From contig JAQGIV010000042.1 of assembly GCA_028290945.1 (NCBI GenBank), positions 1 to 44,729 on the forward strand: a stretch of 44,729 nt of DNA, written 5' to 3'. The translations under genes and the position numbers were made by a program. Under the pieces are notes generated by a model that saw only the letters and a list, made by a program, of their open reading frames with translations, ran no database searches and was not told the origin of the DNA. Positions 34,996 to 43,487 of this stretch are shown here, piece by piece. Position 1 is the first letter of the stretch; every line of letters begins with the position of its first letter. Origin of the DNA: Phenylobacterium sp. (GTDB taxonomy: Bacteria; Pseudomonadota; Alphaproteobacteria; Caulobacterales; Caulobacteraceae).

Positions 34996-36639
34996 CTAGG
35001 CCGACAGTTTCAACGCCTCCATCGCCATAGCCTTGGCGGCCTTGTAATCGACCTTCCCGTTCGCCGAGCGGGCGGCGGGAGCCAGGATCAGTTCCCGCGG
35101 CGCCTTGTAGTCCGCCAGATGTTCGCGGACGTGGGCTGCGAGCTCCGCGAGGGTCGGCGCGGGCGCCGCGGGCCTCAGGTCCACAATGGCGCAGATCCGT
35201 TCGCCAAAGCGCGGGTCAGGCACGCCGACGACCACGGCGTCTTGCACGGCCGGGTGCCGCTTCAGCGCCTCTTCCACTTCCTCGGGGAAGACCTTCTCGC
35301 CGCCGGTGTTGATCACCTGTGAGCCCCGGCCCAGCAGCTTCAGGGCGCCGTCGGCCTCCACCGTGACGAAGTCGCCGGGCACCGACCAGCGCCGACCTTC
35401 GAACTCGCGGAAGGTGCGAGCCGACTTTTCCGGGTCCTTGTAGTAGCCCATGGGCAGGAAGCCGGCGAGGGCCAGCAGGCCCCGCTCGCCCGTGCCCGGC
35501 CCGACGCGCCGGCCGTCCTCCGTGAAGGCCGCTGTATTGGGGCCCACCATAAACCGCGCCGTCTCGACCGCGGCGCCGGCGACGGACAGCGAGCTTCCAA
35601 TCCCCAACGCTTCGGACGAACCCAGACTGTCGAAGAGCACGCAGTGGGCGGGCAGGTGTTTCAGAAGGCCCTGCTTGTTCTCACGGCTCCAGACCGTGCC
35701 TGAGGAGCGGATGAGGCGCATGGAGGCCAGGCTCCAGCGGCCGGGTTCGGCCTCCAGGACGTCCAGCATCGGGGACGCGAAGGCCTGGCCGGCGATGGTG
35801 ATGAAGGTGCCGCCCAGCCGGTCGACCTCGCTCCAAAGCTCGGCGGCGCTGAAGCGCTGGGACGGCAGCACCGCCACGCTTCCGCCGACCGTCAGAACGC
35901 CGAGGGCGTTGAACTGGGCGGTGGCGTGCATCAGGGGCGCGGCGGCAATCATCAGGCGCGGGGCCGCCCTCTCGCCGCGCTCGGCGGCCAGGGCGCGCTG
36001 GCCGGCCTCGGCCGGGGTCTCCAGAGGCGGCAGGTTTTCGATCGGGTTGCCGCCGCTGCCCGACACCTTGAACAGGTCTTCCTGGCGCCACATCACCCCC
36101 TTGGGCATGCCGGTGGTGCCGCCGGTGTACATAAGAAGCAGATCGTCACCCGACCGGCCCCAGGGCGCGACGGTTCGCGGTGCGCCGGCCGAGACGACCG
36201 CCTGATAGTCCGTGGCCCAGTCCGGCGCCGGGTGGCCGGGCAGGGGGACCGCCAGCCAGGCCTTCACCTTCGGCAGGCGCCCACGAATCTTGTCGACCAC
36301 CGGCGCGAACGTGGCATGGAAAACCACCGCCTCGGCGTCGGCGTTGTCGAACAGATAGATCAGTTCCTCGTCGCCATAGCGATAGTTGGTGTTGACCGGG
36401 ACCAGTCCGGCTTTGAAGGCGGCGAAGTAGGATTCCAGATATTCCGGCGAATTGTAGAGAAAGGCGGCCATCTTCGACTGATGACCGAGACCGGCTTCCA
36501 GCAAAAAGGCGGAAAGAGCGTTGGCGCGGGCGTCGAAATCGCCCCACGAAACTACGCGGTCGCCTTGAATCAACGCCGGCCGGTGTGGAACGGCCAAGGC
36601 GATCTCTTCCCAGATATCCGCATAATTCCATTCGCTCAT
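34996..36639 (-). CDS. Acyl-CoA synthetase (AMP-forming, FadD-like)
   Basis: This 547-residue adenylate-forming enzyme activates a carboxylic acid to its CoA thioester. The ATP-binding P-loop is YTGGTTGMPKGVMWRQEDLF (171-190), the A5-type motif is DSLGSSEALG, and Lys529 (SANGKVDYK) is the catalytic lysine of the C-terminal domain. The MWRQEDLF extension is shared with the FadD17/FadD19-type ligases that act on bulky or steroid side-chain acids. ATG 36639 follows GGAGG. It is the last gene of the minus-strand cluster and would provide the CoA ester that the upstream genes process. Confidence 0.9.
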   Translation of the reverse strand: MSEWNYADIWEEIALAVPHRPALIQGDRVVSWGDFDARANALSAFLLEAGLGHQSKMAAFLYNSPEYLESYFAAFKAGLVPVNTNYRYGDEELIYLFDNADAEAVVFHATFAPVVDKIRGRLPKVKAWLAVPLPGHPAPDWATDYQAVVSAGAPRTVAPWGRSGDDLLLMYTGGTTGMPKGVMWRQEDLFKVSGSGGNPIENLPPLETPAEAGQRALAAERGERAAPRLMIAAAPLMHATAQFNALGVLTVGGSVAVLPSQRFSAAELWSEVDRLGGTFITIAGQAFASPMLDVLEAEPGRWSLASMRLIRSSGTVWSRENKQGLLKHLPAHCVLFDSLGSSEALGIGSSLSVAGAAVETARFMVGPNTAAFTEDGRRVGPGTGERGLLALAGFLPMGYYKDPEKSARTFREFEGRRWSVPGDFVTVEADGALKLLGRGSQVINTGGEKVFPEEVEEALKRHPAVQDAVVVGVPDPRFGERICAIVDLRPAAPAPTLAELAAHVREHLADYKAPRELILAPAARSANGKVDYKAAKAMAMEALKLSA

Positions 36640-36699
36640 GAAGACCTCCAACAACGTGTAATGGTGGGAAAATGGGGTCCAGAGCCCCCTCTATCTCTT

Positions 36700-37698
36700 C
36701 TATGCGGCCGAGTTTTCGGCTGAACCTGCCGGCGTCGGGTGCAGCGCCCGCTTCAAGGCGGCGCGGCTGTCTCGCCGCGCCCGCTTCGAGACGTCCACAT
36801 CCGGGGCGACGTCGAAGCCGTGGAAGGCGCCCGGGAACACGTGCAGCTCGACAGGAACGCCTGCTCGTATGAGGCGGCGCGCGAAATCCATGTCCTCCTC
36901 CAGGAAGAGGTCGAGAGCACCGGTTAGGAGGAAGGTCGCTGGCAGGCCAGCAAGGCTCTCCGCCCGGGCAGGAGCCGCGTAGGGCGAAACGCCTTCAGAT
37001 CCTGGCTCGGCGCCGAGCAGCGATCGCCAGGCATAGCGGTTGTTGGGGTGGGTCAATATCAACTCGCCGGCGCCGGGATGCGGATCGAGGGACCGGCCCG
37101 CCGAGGTCCGATCATCGAGCATGGGATAGATGAGGTGCTGGAAGGCGAGGGGATACTCGCCCCGGTCGCGCGCGAGGAGGGCCAATGCCGCGGCCAGCCC
37201 CCCGCCGGCGCTTTCCCCCATCACGCCGACGCGTTCAAGGTCGACGCCGACGGCTTCCGGCTGCTCGAACAGCCAGGCAAGGGCGGCATAACAATCCTCT
37301 ACAGCGCCGGGGAAGGGCGTCTCCGGCGCGAGGCGGTATTCCACCGTGATGATGGCGCAGTTGAGTTCGAGCGCGAGGGCCTGATGCTTGCCGGCATGCG
37401 CGTCCGCACGGCCGCCGACGAAACCGCCGCCGTGGACGTGGAGTATGCTCGGCAGACGGCCTTCCGTCGCAAGGGGCCTGTAGGCGATCAGCTCCACGGG
37501 CGGCGCGCCCTCGGGGCCGCGCACGATGTGGCTGCTGGTCGCCACCTTCGCGGAGACCTCAGGGTCGGCAGGAAATGCGAAACCGCCCTTCCGGACCTCA
37601 GGAAGGGTTTCGTCCGACAGCTCAAACCTCGGTACGAGATCCAGAAACCGCAAGAGTTCAGGATCGACAAGGTGGCGGCCGCTGTTGGGCGTCGTCAT
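36700..37698 (-). CDS. HSL-type alpha/beta hydrolase (esterase)
   Basis: This 332-residue esterase of the hormone-sensitive-lipase group has the oxyanion motif HGGG (89-92), nucleophile Ser163 in GESAGGG, likely acid D263 in TGALDLF and His293 in FPGAFHGFD. No signal peptide is seen, so it should act in the cytoplasm on small esters or lactones. GGAGG lies six bases before the ATG. It sits between the ligase and two crotonases, so it may free the acid that the ligase then activates, but the substrate is unknown. Confidence 0.88.
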   Translation of the reverse strand: MTTPNSGRHLVDPELLRFLDLVPRFELSDETLPEVRKGGFAFPADPEVSAKVATSSHIVRGPEGAPPVELIAYRPLATEGRLPSILHVHGGGFVGGRADAHAGKHQALALELNCAIITVEYRLAPETPFPGAVEDCYAALAWLFEQPEAVGVDLERVGVMGESAGGGLAAALALLARDRGEYPLAFQHLIYPMLDDRTSAGRSLDPHPGAGELILTHPNNRYAWRSLLGAEPGSEGVSPYAAPARAESLAGLPATFLLTGALDLFLEEDMDFARRLIRAGVPVELHVFPGAFHGFDVAPDVDVSKRARRDSRAALKRALHPTPAGSAENSAA

Positions 37699-37844
37699 GG
37701 AACCTCCGGTGACATCCAGCTGGGTGGTGTCAATTGGGCTGGCCTTTGAGCGAGCGATTGCGGATCGCCGCCACAGTCGCGGACCGCCCTGTCAGGCGAT
37801 CGGGCCGAAATATATCCATGGCGCAAACCTCGTCCTTCGCACCG

Positions 37845-38630
37845 CTAGGCGCCCGTGAACGCGGCAGGACGACGCTGCAGGAAGGCGGCCACGCCCTCCT
37901 TGAAATCGGCGCTCTGCGTGCTCGCCGCCTGTTCCCGATCCGCCAGGGCGGCGGCGCCGGCGAAACTCTGCTCGAGGCTTTGTCGAAGCTGCTGCTTGAT
38001 GACCCGCATCGAGCGCGGCGAACTCAGTCCAACCATTTCGGTCACGACCTCGCGCACGCGCGCAAGAAAGCCGTCGGCCGGCAGGGGCCGCACCAGTCCC
38101 ATCTGCGCCGCCTCGGCGGTGGAGACATTTCGACCGCTCAGCAGCAAATCAGCTGCATTTTGGGGGCCGATCAGTCGGGGGAGCAGCCAAGCGGTTCCGT
38201 GTTCGGCGATGAGGCCCCGGCGCGCAAAGGCCGTCGTCAGCTTCGTGTCTTCCGCCATGTAGCGGAAGTCGCAATAGAGCGAGATCGAAAGGCCGACGCC
38301 AGCGATGGGCCCATTGATGGCGGCCACCAAGGGCTTCGAGAAATGATGCAGGAAGTGAAAGCGATGCTCGCCGGGCGGACGAGCTGGCAACGGCCGGGCC
38401 GTGCTGGCCGACGGACTGAGGTCGGCTCCAGCGCAAAAGCCCCGGCCCGCGCCGGTGATGATGATCGCTCTGACTTGCGCATCGTCATCGGCGAGCTGCA
38501 TCGCGTGCCGGACCTCCGCCTCCATGGTCGGCGTCCAGGCGTTGAGCTTGTCAGGTCGGTTCAGCGTAATGGTCGCCAGGCCGTCCGCAACATCGAAGAG
38601 CACGTGCTCGTAGGTCTCGGTCACCGCCAT
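37845..38630 (-). CDS. Enoyl-CoA hydratase/isomerase-family protein (crotonase), atypical
   Basis: This 261-residue crotonase has the oxyanion-hole segments GRGFCAGADLS and NGPIAGVGLS. The two catalytic glutamates of true hydratases are absent: the first helix reads GVGLSISLYCDF, and the second loop reads LTTAFARRGLIAEHGTAW. The Glu and His in AEHG are the only obvious acid/base candidates. It may be an isomerase, a C-C hydrolase or a ring-opening enzyme. The Shine-Dalgarno AGGAGG abuts ATG 38630 with no gap, so GTG 38624, six bases later, could be the real start. It begins eight bases after the stop of its upstream neighbour. Confidence 0.82.
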   Translation of the reverse strand: MAVTETYEHVLFDVADGLATITLNRPDKLNAWTPTMEAEVRHAMQLADDDAQVRAIIITGAGRGFCAGADLSPSASTARPLPARPPGEHRFHFLHHFSKPLVAAINGPIAGVGLSISLYCDFRYMAEDTKLTTAFARRGLIAEHGTAWLLPRLIGPQNAADLLLSGRNVSTAEAAQMGLVRPLPADGFLARVREVVTEMVGLSSPRSMRVIKQQLRQSLEQSFAGAAALADREQAASTQSADFKEGVAAFLQRRPAAFTGA

Positions 38631-38637
38631 CCTCCTC

Positions 38638-39405
38638 TCAGGCCCCTGTCCAATGGCCGGGGCGACGCTCTTGGACGGAGCGGACGCCTTCGCGAAAATC
38701 CGCGGTTTTGAACAGGCGGGCCTGTTCTTCCTGTTCCCGATCGGATTGGGTCTTGACCGCCGCGGCGAGGTTGGCGCGAAGCGTTTGCCGCGTCGCCTGA
38801 ACGGCGAGCGGGGCGTTCTCGGCGAGCTCATCAGCGAACCCGATGGCCCGGGCCCGCAGGTCTTGCAATGAGACCAGCTCGTCGGCCAGGCCCAACGCAA
38901 CCGCGCCGGCGCCGTCCACCCGGCGCCCGGTATAAAACAGGTTCGAGGCGGCCTGCACGCCAATCAGACGCGGCAAGGTGTGGGTTAGGCCAAAGCCGGG
39001 ATGGATCCCGATCTTCACGAAGTTCGCCGCAAACCGCGCTTCGGGCGCGGCGATCCTGAAGTCGGCGGCGAGGCAGAGGCCGAGTCCGCCGCCGATCGCC
39101 GGGCCCTGAACCGCAGCCACAATAGGCTTGAGGGTCGAAAACAGTCGGACCGCTTCACGGTAGAGCGCCGCAGGACCACCCTCTCCATCACCGGAAAAGT
39201 TGGCGCCCGCACAGAAAGCCTTGCCCTGCGCAGCGAGCACGACCGCCCGCAAGTCAGGGGTCGCATCAGCCCACTCGAGGGCTTCGGCCAATTGGATGAT
39301 CAAGGCGATATCGAAGAAATTGTTCGGCGGCCGCTGAATTTCGACGATGGCGACGTGGCCCTGGGTTGAAACCGCGATATCCGGCCATTTGTTGAGTTCG
39401 GGCAT
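38638..39405 (-). CDS. Enoyl-CoA hydratase/isomerase-family protein (crotonase), atypical
   Basis: This 255-residue crotonase has the oxyanion segments GKAFCAGANFS and QGPAIGGGLG. Both hydratase glutamates are missing: GGGLGLCLAADF replaces the GGCEL-type helix, and RFAANFVKIGIHPGFG replaces the FGQPE loop. It therefore probably does not hydrate a simple enoyl-CoA. It is paralogous to the gene directly downstream and shares its ending pattern (DFREGVRSVQERRPGHWTGA, compared with DFKEGVAAFLQRRPAAFTGA), which suggests an old duplication. Only a weak GGAT-like ribosome site precedes the ATG. Confidence 0.82.
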   Translation of the reverse strand: MPELNKWPDIAVSTQGHVAIVEIQRPPNNFFDIALIIQLAEALEWADATPDLRAVVLAAQGKAFCAGANFSGDGEGGPAALYREAVRLFSTLKPIVAAVQGPAIGGGLGLCLAADFRIAAPEARFAANFVKIGIHPGFGLTHTLPRLIGVQAASNLFYTGRRVDGAGAVALGLADELVSLQDLRARAIGFADELAENAPLAVQATRQTLRANLAAAVKTQSDREQEEQARLFKTADFREGVRSVQERRPGHWTGA

Positions 39406-39537
39406 TACGCAGATCCAGGATTGTTGGTGGGCGACGTGAGAAAACGCTGACCAAGCCCGGCCTCAGGCTGGGGCGGCTCCTCCACTCCCTCCCCCGTCGA
39501 AACATTGACGCGGAGGTGGGATGGATCGCGATGGGCT

Positions 39538-40740
39538 CTAATAGATCTCAAACAGCCCCGCCGCGCCCATGCCGCCGCCGACGCACATGGTGACCACGCC
39601 GTATTTGGCGCCGCGGCGCTTGCCTTCGCGCAGCAGGTGGCCCGTGCAGCGGACGCCGGTCATGCCATAGGGGTGGCCGATGGAGATGGCGCCGCCGGAG
39701 ACATTCAGCTTGTCGCCGGGGATGCCCAGGGTGTCGCGGCAATAGAGCAGCTGGCTGGCGAAGGCCTCGTTCAGCTCCCAAAGATCGATGTCGTCCATCT
39801 TCAGGCCGTTGCGGGCCAGCAGTTTGGGGATGGCGAACACCGGACCGATGCCCATTTCTTCCGGACCACACCCGGCCACGGCCATGCCGCGATAGGCGCC
39901 CAGGGGGGAAAGGCCCAGGCGTTCGGCTTCCTTGGCCTCCATCAGCACCACCGCAGCGGCGCCGTCGGAGAGCTGCGAGGCGTTGCCGGCGGTGACGAAC
40001 TTGCCTTCCTTGACGAAGCGTCCGCCCTTGAGCACCGGCTGCAGCTTCTGCAGATCGGCCAGGGTGGTGGAGGCGCGGTTGCCCTCGTCCTGGGTGAGCG
40101 TGACTTCCTTTTCCGTGACCTCGCCGGTTTCGCGGTTGGTGATCGTCATGATGCTGGTCAGGGACGCGATCTCGGCGTCGAAGCGGCCCTCGGCCTGGGC
40201 CTGGGCGGTGCGCTGCTGCGATTGCAGGGCGTATTCGTCCTGCGCCTCGCGGCTGATCCCATAGCGCTCGGCGACCACCTCGGCGGTCTCGATCATCGTG
40301 ATGTTCAGTTCGGGGACGTGCTCGCGCAGCCAGTCGTCGCCCATCCGTGCGACGTTCATCTGGGCGTTCTGCACCAGGGAGATCGACTCCAGGCCGGCGC
40401 CGACCGTCACCGGGGCGCCGTCGTTGATGATGTATTTGGCGGCCGTGGCGATGGCCATCAGACCCGAGGAGCACTGGCGGTCCATGGCCATGCCGGGGAC
40501 TGTTTTCGGCAGGCCGGCGCGCAGAGCCGACTGGCGGCCGATGTTGCGGGCGGTGGTGCCCTGCTCCAGAGCGCAGCCCATGACCACGTCATCGATCGAG
40601 GCCGGATCGATGCCCGCGCGCTTGACCGCCTCGGCGATCACATGGCCGCCGAGGGTGGCGCCGTTGGTGTTGTTGAACGCCCCGCGATAGGCCTTGCCGA
40701 TCGGGGTGCGGGCGGTGGAGACGATGACGGCTTCACGCAT
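39538..40740 (-). CDS. Acetyl-CoA acetyltransferase / 3-ketoacyl-CoA thiolase
   Basis: This 400-residue thiolase has C90 (MDRQCSSG), H356 ([10 protein letters not shown]) and C386 ([11 protein letters not shown]), so it should be active. The GHPYGMTG form is seen in degradative FadA-type thiolases acting on larger chains. In this cluster it would release acetyl- or propionyl-CoA at the end of a beta-oxidation round. ATG 40740 is preceded by GGAAAGAC. It belongs to the minus-strand cluster, though the 132- and 194-base gaps on its two sides leave room for separate promoters. Confidence 0.92.
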   Translation of the reverse strand: MREAVIVSTARTPIGKAYRGAFNNTNGATLGGHVIAEAVKRAGIDPASIDDVVMGCALEQGTTARNIGRQSALRAGLPKTVPGMAMDRQCSSGLMAIATAAKYIINDGAPVTVGAGLESISLVQNAQMNVARMGDDWLREHVPELNITMIETAEVVAERYGISREAQDEYALQSQQRTAQAQAEGRFDAEIASLTSIMTITNRETGEVTEKEVTLTQDEGNRASTTLADLQKLQPVLKGGRFVKEGKFVTAGNASQLSDGAAAVVLMEAKEAERLGLSPLGAYRGMAVAGCGPEEMGIGPVFAIPKLLARNGLKMDDIDLWELNEAFASQLLYCRDTLGIPGDKLNVSGGAISIGHPYGMTGVRCTGHLLREGKRRGAKYGVVTMCVGGGMGAAGLFEIY

Positions 40741-40934
40741 GTGGGGTCTTTCCGGTTCAACGGGATTGGCCAACGCCACTGCGAAAACTGGCGAGGGTCC
40801 GAACAGGGGAGTTGGACTTGCAGGTCCTGAAAGCGCCTGCCTTCGGCGACCGGCTTTTCCGGCAGCGCCGCGGGCTTGAGCTGTGGGCTATTGCCGCTCC
40901 GCTCTAGGAATAGATGCCGCTCGCGGAGTTCCCG

Positions 40935-41561
40935 TCACGAGGCAAAAACCTTGGCGAGCAACTCCTCCTTCGGCGGCTCGGGGTCCGACGTTCGACGGAG
41001 CAGGCTCTCCATGCTCTCGCCGGCTCGGCGCCGGGCCAGATAGTCGTCCGGATCGAATTCCACGCCGATCGGGTTGATGCCCGAGTATTTGGCGATCTCT
41101 TCGTTGCAGGCGTCCATGTCGGCAAAGTTGTCGACCTGAAGCTCAACCCGGTTGTTGTCCGGGTCGTGGTAGTAGAGCGAGGTCGTCGGATTGTGCCTCA
41201 CCGGGGCGAAGGGCGTCACGCCGGCCTGCTTTAGCCGCTCGTAAGTGGCGAGTAGATCGTCGAGGTTCGCATAGGTGAAGGCGACGTGCTCCAGACCAGC
41301 GCTGCGCGGCGGACGCTCCGCCAGGCTGGGATCCTGCTGAATCGCGATGCGGTGATGCTCGTCGTCATAGGTCAGGGCGACGGCGAAATCGCCGCCGGCC
41401 ACCTGGCGAGCGTTCAAGACGAGGGCGTACCAATCGCGCATCGCCTTCAAGTTCGAGCGCGTGCGCAAGACCACATGGGCGAGCTTCACGGGCGAGATGG
41501 CGCGTGGTGAGACCAGAGCGTCGCCACCGTGTTCGCCCGCGAGAGCGGTTGAGTTTTCCAT
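40935..41561 (-). CDS. VOC-family protein with extradiol-dioxygenase-like metal site
   Basis: This 208-residue protein has two beta-alpha-beta-beta-beta units of the vicinal oxygen chelate fold. A two-His-one-Glu metal triad is complete: H29 (LAHVVL), H92 (GLEHVAFTY) and E140 (NNRVELQVD). Spacing and the final LYYHDPDNNRVELQVD resemble extradiol ring-cleavage dioxygenases of the 2,3-dihydroxybiphenyl type, though a single-unit enzyme is also possible. A tail of about 60 residues rich in charged residues follows. ATG 41561 with AAGGAG upstream is chosen. It could cleave a diol or oxidise an intermediate of this pathway. Confidence 0.82.
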   Translation of the reverse strand: MENSTALAGEHGGDALVSPRAISPVKLAHVVLRTRSNLKAMRDWYALVLNARQVAGGDFAVALTYDDEHHRIAIQQDPSLAERPPRSAGLEHVAFTYANLDDLLATYERLKQAGVTPFAPVRHNPTTSLYYHDPDNNRVELQVDNFADMDACNEEIAKYSGINPIGVEFDPDDYLARRRAGESMESLLRRTSDPEPPKEELLAKVFAS

Positions 41562-41732
41562 AATGAACTTTACTCCTTCTGTGCTGATGCCCAGCGAGCG
41601 ACTCTTGGAGGCTTGGTGGTGATGTCGGCGGCGAAAAGCCGGAGCGTGTAGCGCTGGTTCGGGCTGCTGGTCCGTGATTTCCGCAACGAAATCCAAGTCC
41701 CGCGGCGCCAAGGCCGGATCGGTGACCAGAAC

Positions 41733-42323
41733 TCAGGCTGCCTTGGCGACCTCGCTGCGGGAACGGCCTTCCTTGAGCGTGTTGGACCACCAGACGATCT
41801 CGTCCAGCATGCGTTTGGCGAAGTCATCGAGGTAGGGATAGTCCGCCATGGACTTGCCCTCGCGTAGCATGCCCATCATCTCGGTCATGCCGATGTGGAC
41901 GCTGAACTTGAGCGAAGCCGTGGCGAGGATCTGCCCCAGCTGCTCGATGGCGCGGGCCGCGCCGGTGCCGCCATAGCCTACGAAGGCCGCCGGCTTGCGT
42001 TGGATCTCGAGGTAGAGATAGTCGAGGGCATTCTTCAGCACGGCCGGGATGCCGCGATTGTATTCCGCCGTAACGAAGATGTAGCCGTCAAAGCTGGCGA
42101 TCTTCTTCCCCCAGCGCTGCGCCGTCTCGTTCTGCGCCGGCGCCGCGTGCAACGGCGCCTTTTCCTCGAAGAACGGCATGGGATAGTCGCGCAGATCGAC
42201 GATCTCAAAATCGGCGTCATTGCGCCCTTTGGCGATATTGAACAGCCAATTGGTCGGGACATCTGCGAACCGCCCGGGACGGGTCGAGCTCATGATGATG
42301 CCGATCTTGGGTCGCTTTTGCAT
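41733..42323 (-). CDS. NAD(P)H-dependent FMN reductase
   Basis: This 196-residue flavodoxin-fold protein has the FMN phosphate loop MSSTRPGR (residues 11-18) and the second signature TAEYNRGIPAVLKNALDYLY. It reduces FMN with NAD(P)H, either to supply a monooxygenase or to act as a quinone or azo reductase. No FMN-dependent monooxygenase is seen nearby. It is the first gene of the minus-strand cluster, and its promoter region faces the dienoyl-CoA isomerase gene. No strong Shine-Dalgarno is visible before the ATG. Confidence 0.9.
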   Translation of the reverse strand: MQKRPKIGIIMSSTRPGRFADVPTNWLFNIAKGRNDADFEIVDLRDYPMPFFEEKAPLHAAPAQNETAQRWGKKIASFDGYIFVTAEYNRGIPAVLKNALDYLYLEIQRKPAAFVGYGGTGAARAIEQLGQILATASLKFSVHIGMTEMMGMLREGKSMADYPYLDDFAKRMLDEIVWWSNTLKEGRSRSEVAKAA

Positions 42324-42348
42324 CGTCGCCTCTAAAAGCTACATCTTA

Positions 42349-42362
42349 TTATGTTTACATAA
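42349..42362. promoter_or_regulatory. Palindromic operator candidate TTATGT-N2-ACATAA
   Basis: The sequence TTATGTTTACATAA is a perfect 6-2-6 palindrome, placed 26 bases before the FMN reductase start in the region shared with the divergent dienoyl-CoA isomerase. It is AT-rich in a GC-rich setting and has the size of a TetR- or GntR-type site. No regulator gene is in this part of the window. Confidence 0.55.
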
Positions 42363-42511
42363 GGTGGCATAAATTGGTAGCGCAGGCAAGTGGATGCGAA
42401 TTGTTCATTGGGTGGCCGCGTCCGAGAACGGTCGAACCTGCGTCCGCAGCATCGGGCGCGTCCCAATCAGGTTTTTCATGCCTCACGCTGGCGGACCGTT
42501 GAGAGAGGGAG

Positions 42512-43378
42512 ATGTCAATGACCACCGCGTTTGACACGGAGTGGACCTGCTTTGCCGTGACGCTCGAGGGCCAGGTCGCGCACATCAAGCTGAATCGGCC
42601 GGACGCGCTCAACGCCATGAGCCGCGCCTTCTGGAGCGAACTGCCCGCCATCGTCCGCGACATCGATGACAACGCCCGGGCGAGGGCGATCGTGATCTCC
42701 TCCACCGGTAAGCACTTTTCGGCCGGCATGGACCTCCAGAACTTCGCCGGTGTCGGCGGGGATGCAGGCGCGCGCGGCGGCGACCGCTCTATCTCCGGGG
42801 AGGCGTCACGCCGCCGCCTGCGCTCGCTGCAGGACGCCTTCTCCTGTCTCGACGAAGCGCGGATGCCGGTGATCGCGGCCATCCAGGGCGGATGCGTGGG
42901 CGGGGGCGTGGACATGACCAGCGCTTGCGACATCCGCTACGCCAGCGCCGACGCCTTCTTCTGCATCCAGGAGATCAATATCGGCATGACCGCGGACGCC
43001 GGCACCTTCCCGCGCTTGTGCCGCCTTATTCCGCAGGGGTGGGTCAGGGAGCTCGCCTATACGGGTCGGCGCCTGCCCGCCGAAAAGGCGCGCGAGATCG
43101 GCCTCGTCAACGAAGTGCTGCCGGACCACGACGCCGTCGTGGCCCATGCGCTGGCGACCGCCCACGAGATCGCGTCGAAATCGCCGCTGGCTGTGGCCGG
43201 CTCGAAGGTGATGATCAACTACGCCCGCGAGCACGATACGGCGGCTGCGCTCGATTATATCGGCGTCTGGCAGGCCGGCATGCACGCCGGCTCGAACGTG
43301 GCCGAGAGCTTCAAGGCCAAGCAGGAGGGCAGGGAGCCTCGGTTCCCGGACCTCTTGCCCATCCGACAAGGAATATAG
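42512..43378 (+). CDS. Delta(3,5)-Delta(2,4)-dienoyl-CoA isomerase (ECH1-like)
   Basis: This 288-residue crotonase closely follows eukaryotic ECH1, which shifts two double bonds at once in unsaturated fatty acyl-CoA. The three catalytic acids are present with exact family spacing: D134 (GGGVDM), E154 (IQEINIG) and D162 (MTADAGT), 20 and 8 residues apart. The neighbouring segment DIRYASADAFF matches ECH1 almost in full. ATG 42512 directly abuts GAGGGAG, whereas ATG 42518 is six bases away and may be the true start. The next gene encodes a 2,4-dienoyl-CoA reductase, the enzyme of the following step. Confidence 0.9.
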   Translation: MSMTTAFDTEWTCFAVTLEGQVAHIKLNRPDALNAMSRAFWSELPAIVRDIDDNARARAIVISSTGKHFSAGMDLQNFAGVGGDAGARGGDRSISGEASRRRLRSLQDAFSCLDEARMPVIAAIQGGCVGGGVDMTSACDIRYASADAFFCIQEINIGMTADAGTFPRLCRLIPQGWVRELAYTGRRLPAEKAREIGLVNEVLPDHDAVVAHALATAHEIASKSPLAVAGSKVMINYAREHDTAAALDYIGVWQAGMHAGSNVAESFKAKQEGREPRFPDLLPIRQGI

Positions 43379-43487
43379 GCGCGCGCCGGCCGGCCGTTTG
43401 GCCGGTTCAGCTTCGCGCAAGCGCATCGTTTCGCGCTGTTGATATTGGTGACGTGGCGTCGAGCATCTGCCGCAAAGGACCCGAACC

